Shown piece by piece: positions 58,792 through 64,000 of a DNA stretch of 64,000 bases. The stretch covers positions 40,024-104,023 of the forward strand of contig JANQKS010000079.1 of the NCBI GenBank assembly GCA_028281005.1, given 5' to 3'. The position numbers were made by a program, and so were the translations under genes. Under the pieces are notes generated by a model. The model searched no databases. It was not told the DNA's origin and was given only the letters and a program-made list of their open reading frames with translations. This stretch comes from Pseudomonadales bacterium. GTDB taxonomy: Bacteria; Pseudomonadota; Gammaproteobacteria; Pseudomonadales; Azotimanducaceae. How positions within the stretch are numbered: position 1 is the stretch's first letter; the number at the start of each line of letters is the position of its first letter.

Positions 58792-60554
58792 TTCCAACGG
58801 TGGCCAATCTGCGCGCAGCTTATTTGGAGGGTCGCTTGACCCTCCGCGATATGGTGCAACGCCAGCGGGCGTTGGCGCTGGCGGACGAACACAACGCCTG
58901 GATTTACGTGCTGAGCGAAGCGGAACTAGCGCTCTATTTGGATGACCTGGACGGCAAAGATCCAACGGACCTGCCGCTGTACGGCATACCCTTTGCCGTA
59001 AAAGACAACATCGATGTGGCACACGTGCCTACCACCGCGGCGTGTCCCGCTTTCAGCTACGTCCCCACCGAGTCAGCCACGGTGGTGCGCCGCTTGGTGG
59101 CTGCCGGTGCCATTCCCATCGGTAAAACTAATCTGGACCAATTTGCCACCGGCCTCGTCGGCGTCCGTTCACCCTACGGCGAAACAAAAAATGCACTCAA
59201 CCCTGCATACATCTCCGGCGGCAGCAGCGCGGGTTCTGCGGTGGCCACCGCGCTTGGGCAGGTAAGTTTTGCGCTGGGCACAGACACCGCCGGTTCGGGT
59301 CGAGTGCCGACCGGTTTCAACAACATCATCGGCCACAAACCGTCGCTGGGACTGATCAGCAACCGAGGTGTGGTGCCGGCCTGCCGAACCCTGGACAGTG
59401 TTTCCGTGATGGCGATGACCACAGCGGACGTCGCGCAGGTGCTGGCTCAGTGTGTGGCGTTCGACCCCGAAGACCCCTACAGCCGATGCAACAGCTACAG
59501 CAATACACCGCGCTACTTTGGCGGCGTGCCAAATGAGTTTCATTTTGGCGTGCCGCAGGCACCGGATTTTGATGGGGATGACGAGGCGCGCGCGCTGTTT
59601 CAGGTCAGTGTGGAAGTGCTGGAATCTTTGGGCGGCACCGCAGTGGAGCTTGACTTCGAACCGTTTCTGACCGCGGCCAAGCTCCTTTACGCAGGGCCGT
59701 GGGTGGCGGAGCGGCGTTTGGCCACTACCGGTGTTGAGGTGGCTGACCTATTGCCTGTACTGCAAGAGATACTGGCCAGCGGTGCGGGCGCAACCGCGGA
59801 AGACGCCTTTGCCGCGCAGTACACGCTTGCAGCGTTGAAACGCACCTGTGATCAGGCGCTGTCCCAGGTCGACTTTGTGCTTTCGCCCACCACACCGACG
59901 GTATATGCCCGCAGCCAGATCAGCGCCGATCCGATCGCCTTAAACACGAAAATTGGCACCTACACCAACTTCATGAATTTGCTGGACTATACGGCGACGG
60001 CGGTGCCTGTTGGGATGCTGTCGAGCGGGGTAGGGTGGGGAGTCACCCTGTTTGCAAACAGGGAAACAGACTACGCGCTGCTCAGCATGGCCCAACAGCT
60101 ACAGGAAAATCTGGCGCTGCCTTTGGGCGCTAGCGGCAAAGGTGAGGTGGCTCCCGCCCCTGAAGCGGCGCCGTATCTTGATCAACTGGATATTGTCGTC
60201 TGCGGTGCGCACCTGGAAGGGCAGCCGTTAAACTGGCAGCTCAAAGAGCGAGGCGCAAACTTAAAGCAGACAACCACCACCAGCCCGAACTACGCTCTGT
60301 TTGCCCTGGCCGACAACAAACGGCCGGCACTCATTCGGCGGGGCGGCGCGGCGATAGAGGTGGAAGTGTGGTCCATGCCGACTCCAACCTGGGGTTCGTT
60401 TGTCCACGGCATAGCAGCACCGTTAGGCATCGGTAAGGTTGAGCTGGCGGACGGCAGCTGGGTAAGCGGCTTTATCTGCGCGGACGGGGTGCCGGAAGGT
60501 GCGGTGGAGATCTCTGAGTACGGCGGCTGGCGCAACTGGAAAGCTCAACGCTAG
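58788..60554 (+). CDS. atzF: Allophanate hydrolase
   Basis: A 588-residue amidase-signature enzyme plus C-terminal domain. The Ser-cisSer-Lys triad is given by FAVKDNIDVAHVPTTAACP (Lys), GGSSAGSAVATALGQVSFALGTDTAGSGRVP (two Ser). The C-terminal domain, from about residue 460 (DIVVCGAHLEGQPLNWQL), matches the AtzF C-terminal region that splits N-carboxyurea. It converts allophanate to two CO2 and two ammonium, completing guanidine breakdown. It is translationally coupled to the carboxylase. Confidence 0.93.
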   Translation: MIPTVANLRAAYLEGRLTLRDMVQRQRALALADEHNAWIYVLSEAELALYLDDLDGKDPTDLPLYGIPFAVKDNIDVAHVPTTAACPAFSYVPTESATVVRRLVAAGAIPIGKTNLDQFATGLVGVRSPYGETKNALNPAYISGGSSAGSAVATALGQVSFALGTDTAGSGRVPTGFNNIIGHKPSLGLISNRGVVPACRTLDSVSVMAMTTADVAQVLAQCVAFDPEDPYSRCNSYSNTPRYFGGVPNEFHFGVPQAPDFDGDDEARALFQVSVEVLESLGGTAVELDFEPFLTAAKLLYAGPWVAERRLATTGVEVADLLPVLQEILASGAGATAEDAFAAQYTLAALKRTCDQALSQVDFVLSPTTPTVYARSQISADPIALNTKIGTYTNFMNLLDYTATAVPVGMLSSGVGWGVTLFANRETDYALLSMAQQLQENLALPLGASGKGEVAPAPEAAPYLDQLDIVVCGAHLEGQPLNWQLKERGANLKQTTTTSPNYALFALADNKRPALIRRGGAAIEVEVWSMPTPTWGSFVHGIAAPLGIGKVELADGSWVSGFICADGVPEGAVEISEYGGWRNWKAQR

Positions 60555-60634
60555 CGTGTTCAGCCTCTCGGCTTCGAAGAGGGGAACAATCCCGGGTTTT
60601 CTGTTGTCCTAGCGTGTAACGAGAGGAAAATACT

Positions 60635-61135
60635 GTGAATCCCAAACTTTTTACGTGGGCTGCCTTGCTCACGCTCACCATGACGTGTATGCCTGTCGTT
60701 GAGGGCGAGGAAGCGTCTTACCTGATTACCGATCATGCCGTTTGCGCGCCGGATGGTCTCGCTTTGGGAGGTTATGACGTGGTGTCCTATTTTGTGGATG
60801 GGCCGCAAATAGGCTCCGCGGAGTATGCGCACCCGTATGAGGGCCTTTCCTATCACTTCGCTAGCGCGGCACACCTGGCACGGTTTAAGGCGACCCCAGA
60901 GCGTTACCTACCAAAATACCGCGGTTGGTGTTCCGCTACCTTGGCCATGGGGCGCCTCGCCTGCCCAGACTTCACCAACTACAAAATTGAAAACGGACAG
61001 CTGCTTTTGTTCGAACGTATTGGGTTCGCCAATGGTTTGGATATGTGGAATGCCGATCCTGTCACCGCCGGGCAAAATGCCGACAGCCATTATCAGCGGC
61101 TGTTGCGCGCCGCAAAATCAAGCTTCCTCGAGTAA
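60635..61135 (+). CDS. YHS domain-containing secreted protein
   Basis: A 166-residue protein with a signal peptide (LFTWAALLTLTMTCMPVVEG). The YHS-like fold has LALGGYDVVSYFVDGPQIG then YHFASAAHLARFKATPERYLPKYRGWCS, typical of 'YHS domain (seleno)protein' families. A Cys lies in YRGWCSATLAMG. The start is GTG with GAGAGGAAA upstream. It precedes the TAXI-like gene by 3 nt, so both are probably coupled. YHS domains often bind metals, but no assignment is possible here. Confidence 0.8.
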   Translation: MNPKLFTWAALLTLTMTCMPVVEGEEASYLITDHAVCAPDGLALGGYDVVSYFVDGPQIGSAEYAHPYEGLSYHFASAAHLARFKATPERYLPKYRGWCSATLAMGRLACPDFTNYKIENGQLLLFERIGFANGLDMWNADPVTAGQNADSHYQRLLRAAKSSFLE

Positions 61136-61138
61136 CCC

Positions 61139-62365
61139 GTGCGGTGGAGCGCACTGGCATTTGCGTGCCTGTTCACGGTTTGCGTCGGTGCCGAACCCGT
61201 GCGCCTGGGATGGGTGACGAGCGAACCCAATCCTGAAATTGGCCGGGCCATTGCGGCTGCGCTGACCGACATCGACCATGAAGTGGTTTCCTTTAATGAC
61301 AAAAACGCGCTGCGTGCCGCGCTGGTGAATCGCGACATCGATTTAGCGCTCCTGGAGAAACCCGAAAAAGACCACCCGGAGCTCAGAACACTTTTTCCAG
61401 TGTTTAACTCCGTCCTACACGTCCTTGTCAAAACCGACAATGGCGTGTGCGCGCCAGGTTCACTGGCAAAGGAGCTGGTATCCGCCAAGGTGTATGCCGG
61501 GCCAACAGGCAGTGCGGGACATCGCGTGTTAGGAATCCTGGCCACGACGGGATTAGCACCCGCCATGGATGACATGGAGGTATTGGCCACCCCGTTTGGC
61601 GATCCGCCCGATGCCTTTTTCATCTTCGGCGGCATCTTGAGTGAGGACGCCCTCAGCCGGCTGGATGGATTTTGTCTGCGTGCGCTAGATGATCACAGCA
61701 CGCTCGGAGCGGGCTCCAGCGTGGAAGGCTTAACGTTACGTTACCCACAACTTGAGCCGTTTTTGATTCCACGCGGGCTGTATCCATCGCTGTCCGCTGC
61801 GCCGACTTTAACTGTTTCCATCAAGTCGCTGCTTGCAGCACACGCCGAGTTCGACGAAGACCTGGCCTACGAAATCGTCGAACGCGTAAGCGACATTGGC
61901 CCCACCATTCGCCACATCTATCCGTTAACCTCATTGGACCTTGTAGCGGAAAGCACCAGCAATTCGGCAAGTCTGCGCCTGCATCCAGCCAGCGTACGCT
62001 TTTTACAACGAGACGCCCCCGGTTTCGTTGAACGTTATGCGGAGGTGCTCGCTTTTGGCGTGACGCTGATGGTTGCCCTTGTTACCGCCATTGCGGCGCT
62101 TGTCGGTCAACGTCGGCGCAGTCGTAAAGAACGATTGGATGTGTATTTCGTGCGCCTGATGGAAATTCGTAACAGTTGGGAGTCGTCGGCCATGACCCAG
62201 CAGGAGGCTCAACTTGAAGCGCAAACGCTGCGTTCGACCGTTATTCAGCTGCTGGTGGATGAGCGCATTGACGCCGATCAAGCGTTGGTGTCTTTTCTGT
62301 TGGTGTCGGATGGCCTGTTAAACGATCTAAAAGACGCCAACGCTCCTCTCACCGATAGGGTTTGA
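61139..62365 (+). CDS. TAXI-family solute-binding-like protein with membrane anchor
   Basis: A 408-residue protein. A signal-like N-terminus (MRWSALAFACLFTVCVGA) leads a periplasmic binding-protein fold: RLGWVTSEPNPEIGRAIAAAL and LALLEKP, with LRLHPASVRFLQRDAPGF near residue 280, which resembles the TAXI family (TRAP-type binding proteins). One transmembrane helix (EVLAFGVTLMVALVTAIAALV) then a cytoplasmic coiled tail of about 80 residues follow. This is a sensor-like layout rather than a free binding protein. Start GTG, 3 nt after the YHS stop. Stops overlap the convergent glycosyltransferase gene by 17 nt. Confidence 0.75.
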   Translation: MRWSALAFACLFTVCVGAEPVRLGWVTSEPNPEIGRAIAAALTDIDHEVVSFNDKNALRAALVNRDIDLALLEKPEKDHPELRTLFPVFNSVLHVLVKTDNGVCAPGSLAKELVSAKVYAGPTGSAGHRVLGILATTGLAPAMDDMEVLATPFGDPPDAFFIFGGILSEDALSRLDGFCLRALDDHSTLGAGSSVEGLTLRYPQLEPFLIPRGLYPSLSAAPTLTVSIKSLLAAHAEFDEDLAYEIVERVSDIGPTIRHIYPLTSLDLVAESTSNSASLRLHPASVRFLQRDAPGFVERYAEVLAFGVTLMVALVTAIAALVGQRRRSRKERLDVYFVRLMEIRNSWESSAMTQQEAQLEAQTLRSTVIQLLVDERIDADQALVSFLLVSDGLLNDLKDANAPLTDRV

Positions 62366-63041
62366 AAAACCCCTCAACACCAACACGGCGGTTGCGTTCG
62401 TAGCGCCACAATATGACGCAGACTTGAAAAAGCGCTCGAAACTCCCCTATCTGCAGAAATTTACGCGAGTCGGTTTGCACGCGAATCGGCAAAAGCACTG
62501 ATGGAGCGAGAGCCACGGCGCGGTCAGAAAACTCCAGATCTTCGATGGTGTCGGGTCTAAATCCGCCGAGATGTGCAAAAAAAGAACGACGCACAAACAT
62601 GGATTGATCTCCGTAGACCACCCCGGTTCGACGACATCTGTAATTATGCAGCCAAGACACCACTTTAAGCTTCCAGTTGTTTGGTGAAAAACTGTGCTCA
62701 AATCCGCCCCAACAGGCGGCTTCGTCAAGCGCGGCGATGGCCTTGAGCCCTGCGTCGGGTAGCCGAGAATCCGCATGATGGAACAGCAACCACGGTGCTT
62801 GTGCAAACCTGGCCCCGTAGTTCATTTGTTGGCCCCGTCCTGGTTCGGATTGAAAGACTTTCAGGCGGTTGCTTTCATCGGTGTTTGCCATGGCTGACAT
62901 GGCTTCGAACGTGCCGTCGGTGCTGCCGCCATCCACCACGATAACTTCTTCTACAACATCCGATTGAAGCAGTGCGGCGACATTACCCGGAAGTGTTTTG
63001 GCTTCATTGAGTGCCGGTATGATGACGCTAAGCGGCCGCAT
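62349..63041 (-). CDS. Family 2 glycosyltransferase (TIGR04283-like)
   Basis: A 230-residue GT-A glycosyltransferase. RPLSVIIPALNEAKTLPGNVAALLQ is the donor-binding start, EEVIVVDGGSTDGTFEAM the DxD region, and RGQQMNYGARFAQAPWLLFHHADSRLP the nucleotide-sugar part; GGFRPDTIEDLEFSDRAV follows. It matches the TIGR04283 type found near sugar-phosphate genes. The start ATG 63041 is chosen because longer in-frame ATGs lie inside the neighbouring gene. It follows the helical-repeat gene by 55 nt on the same strand. Confidence 0.87.
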   Translation of the reverse strand: MRPLSVIIPALNEAKTLPGNVAALLQSDVVEEVIVVDGGSTDGTFEAMSAMANTDESNRLKVFQSEPGRGQQMNYGARFAQAPWLLFHHADSRLPDAGLKAIAALDEAACWGGFEHSFSPNNWKLKVVSWLHNYRCRRTGVVYGDQSMFVRRSFFAHLGGFRPDTIEDLEFSDRAVALAPSVLLPIRVQTDSRKFLQIGEFRALFQVCVILWRYERNRRVGVEGFFKPYR

Positions 63042-63096
63042 CAACAGTCGGTTCCTGTGTCTTTTGTGGCGGCCATCGGTTGCAAGGCACGACGTG

Positions 63097-63879
63097 TCAT
63101 TCTGGTTGCACCCATTCATAACCCTGTCCTTGCAGTGCGAGCCGTACCCAGTGGTTTCCCGGCGAATAAGCGAGTGCTCGGCTAAAGGTAGATGCCGACG
63201 CTTCGTTATCACCTTGCTTGGCGTGTGAACGCGCAAGCCAGTTCATGATGTCTACTTGCCCCCACTCTCCGCTTTGGCACAAGCCGGTGTCTTCAAAGCG
63301 TAGACCTGCCAGCCGGGTTTGGGCCAGAGCGGCTTCGAACAGGGTTTGTGCTTCTTGGGGTGAGCCGCCTAAAAACCGCGGTAAGATAAATTTTGCAGTG
63401 CCTCGCACTAAGGCGATGCGAGGGTTGTCCGGATCGAGGGACTCCGCCCGCGCAATGCGGCGCAAACCTCTGTGGCCATTCCAGAAAAAACGCCAGGGCT
63501 TAAGTAGCAGATACTGTCCGTCCAGCATGGACCCGAGGATGAGCATCTCGATATCGTCTTGGTCGGCTTCGAGCGCTTTGGAAACGATAGCAAGCCCATT
63601 ACGAATGGCCTTGGTGGCGGCCTGGCTGTCGTCGGCAGGGATATAGGCGGCCGCTAGTCTAAATTGTTTTAGTGCGGCCCAGCGTGGCGCAGCGGCGTCA
63701 AGTCGCTTAAGCGCTGCCACATTATTGGCAGCGAAGTAGCGTTCAATGGAGCGGCAGGTTTTGTCTATATCTGTCTCTGCCCTCTCTGCTGTCTGTGCCA
63801 ACACCACCGGGGGTAACAGTACTGTCAGCAGCAAAGTGAGTGGTATGCAAGAGCTAGGGAGCCTCTGAATAAGTTTCAT
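63097..63879 (-). CDS. Exported helical-repeat (TPR-like) protein whose start lies in the MITE
   Basis: A 260-residue exported protein. MKLIQRLPSSCIPLTLLLTV then LLPPVVLAQTAER is the signal peptide. The mature part is alpha-helical with TPR-like stretches (IALVRGTAKFILPRFLGGSPQEAQTLFEAAL; HAKQGDNEASASTFSRALAYSPGNHW). The ATG and first eight codons lie inside the terminal repeat of the MITE-like element at 63856-64000, so the current start was created or replaced by the insertion. A GTG at 63972 is in frame but would read through the element. Function unknown; cotranscribed with the glycosyltransferase. Confidence 0.72.
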   Translation of the reverse strand: MKLIQRLPSSCIPLTLLLTVLLPPVVLAQTAERAETDIDKTCRSIERYFAANNVAALKRLDAAAPRWAALKQFRLAAAYIPADDSQAATKAIRNGLAIVSKALEADQDDIEMLILGSMLDGQYLLLKPWRFFWNGHRGLRRIARAESLDPDNPRIALVRGTAKFILPRFLGGSPQEAQTLFEAALAQTRLAGLRFEDTGLCQSGEWGQVDIMNWLARSHAKQGDNEASASTFSRALAYSPGNHWVRLALQGQGYEWVQPE

Positions 63880-64000
63880 GTGCACAGGCGCCGTATGGCG
63901 CGCCCGCTGGGCTGCGTTGGCGCTCTTGAAAAGGTGCCTACATTTCCTGCGAGCGCCGCCTTGCCAGCCCACGCGCCAGTGCCTCTGAGCTTTTGAGACT
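63856..64000 (-). mobile_element. MITE-like element, copy 2 (runs off the window)
   Basis: Inverted relative to copy 1. Read on the minus strand it matches copy 1 from 32351 to 32446 with two substitutions and ends with ACTTATTCAGAGGCTCCCT, the reverse complement of the copy 1 terminal repeat with one mismatch. The other end is beyond the window. No transposase. The end of the element supplies the start codon of the helical-repeat gene. Confidence 0.8.

Noticed and set aside
63880..63972. Extending the last gene to the GTG at 63972
   Set aside because: That would put 31 residues of repeat-derived sequence before a clear signal peptide starting MKLIQ.
1..64000. CRISPR arrays, tRNA or rRNA genes, prophage
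   Set aside because: No regularly spaced repeats, cloverleaf, rRNA motifs, integrase or phage structural genes were seen while reading the window.

Overview
The window reads as chromosomal DNA of a GC-rich gammaproteobacterium, probably a free-living or marine heterotroph. Gene density is high, about 67 genes in short, often overlapping operons. The clues are a TorF-type porin, a DUF6316 protein, an RluE-type pseudouridine synthase, a DegQ/AlgW-type protease, a TonB-dependent receptor, NtrC and sigma-54 style promoters, and many oxidative catabolic enzymes. No rRNA, tRNA, CRISPR array, prophage or complete insertion sequence was seen. The assignment rests on gene content only, because no marker gene is present.

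Layout. 0-6.3 kb: a minus-strand run of DUF2141 protein, carotenoid oxygenase, LytS-type kinase, LytTR regulator, RluE and an acetyltransferase-like protein, then a MarR regulator. 6.5-13.8 kb: nitroreductase, MFS transporter, and a CoxG/CoxS/CoxL(form II)/CoxM molybdenum hydroxylase operon ending in a collapsed quinone-oxidoreductase remnant and a VOC protein. 13.8-14.4 kb: a decayed Phd/VapC-type toxin-antitoxin locus with its operator. 14.5-16.9 kb: panB-panC-coaX. 17-27 kb: MFS, DegQ, Rieske oxygenase, folK with a phospholipase-like protein and a serine hydrolase, an LLM flavoenzyme, a CtBP-like dehydrogenase and a queuosine-precursor transporter. 27-29 kb: a minus-strand operon encoding a cereblon-like CULT protein, a PTPS-family pterin enzyme and an SDR. 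29-36 kb: 3-methyladenine glycosylase, methionine aminopeptidase, acyl-CoA dehydrogenase, a split YeeE/YedE pair, a MITE-like element, a PhyH oxygenase, Uup and an L,D-transpeptidase. 36-49.5 kb: a catabolic-looking region with OsmC, two TetR regulators, Baeyer-Villiger monooxygenase, esterase-type hydrolase, TonB receptor, Rieske oxygenase and SDR, then a periplasmic cytochrome c / aldonolactone-oxidase-like / DSD1 cluster.

49.6-60.6 kb is the best-defined system: a guanidine-degradation operon. A 17-bp NtrC-like box, a textbook -24/-12 promoter and a guanidine-I (ykkC) riboswitch precede a three-gene ABC importer, two DUF1989 proteins (carboxyguanidine deiminase type), a biotin-dependent carboxylase and allophanate hydrolase. 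Together they would import guanidine, carboxylate it, deiminate it to allophanate and hydrolyse that to ammonium and CO2. The divergent torF porin gene has two tandem -24/-12 boxes, so it appears nitrogen-controlled as well.

60.6-64 kb: a YHS protein, a membrane-anchored TAXI-type binding protein, a glycosyltransferase and a periplasmic helical-repeat protein. A second, inverted copy of the MITE-like element lies at the window edge and supplies the start codon of the last gene. The most unusual items are the CULT-PTPS-SDR operon, with a cereblon ligand pocket conserved down to residue spacing; the MITE-derived gene start; the nitrogen-controlled torF/guanidine regulatory region; and a small membrane protein split by an A9 homopolymer.
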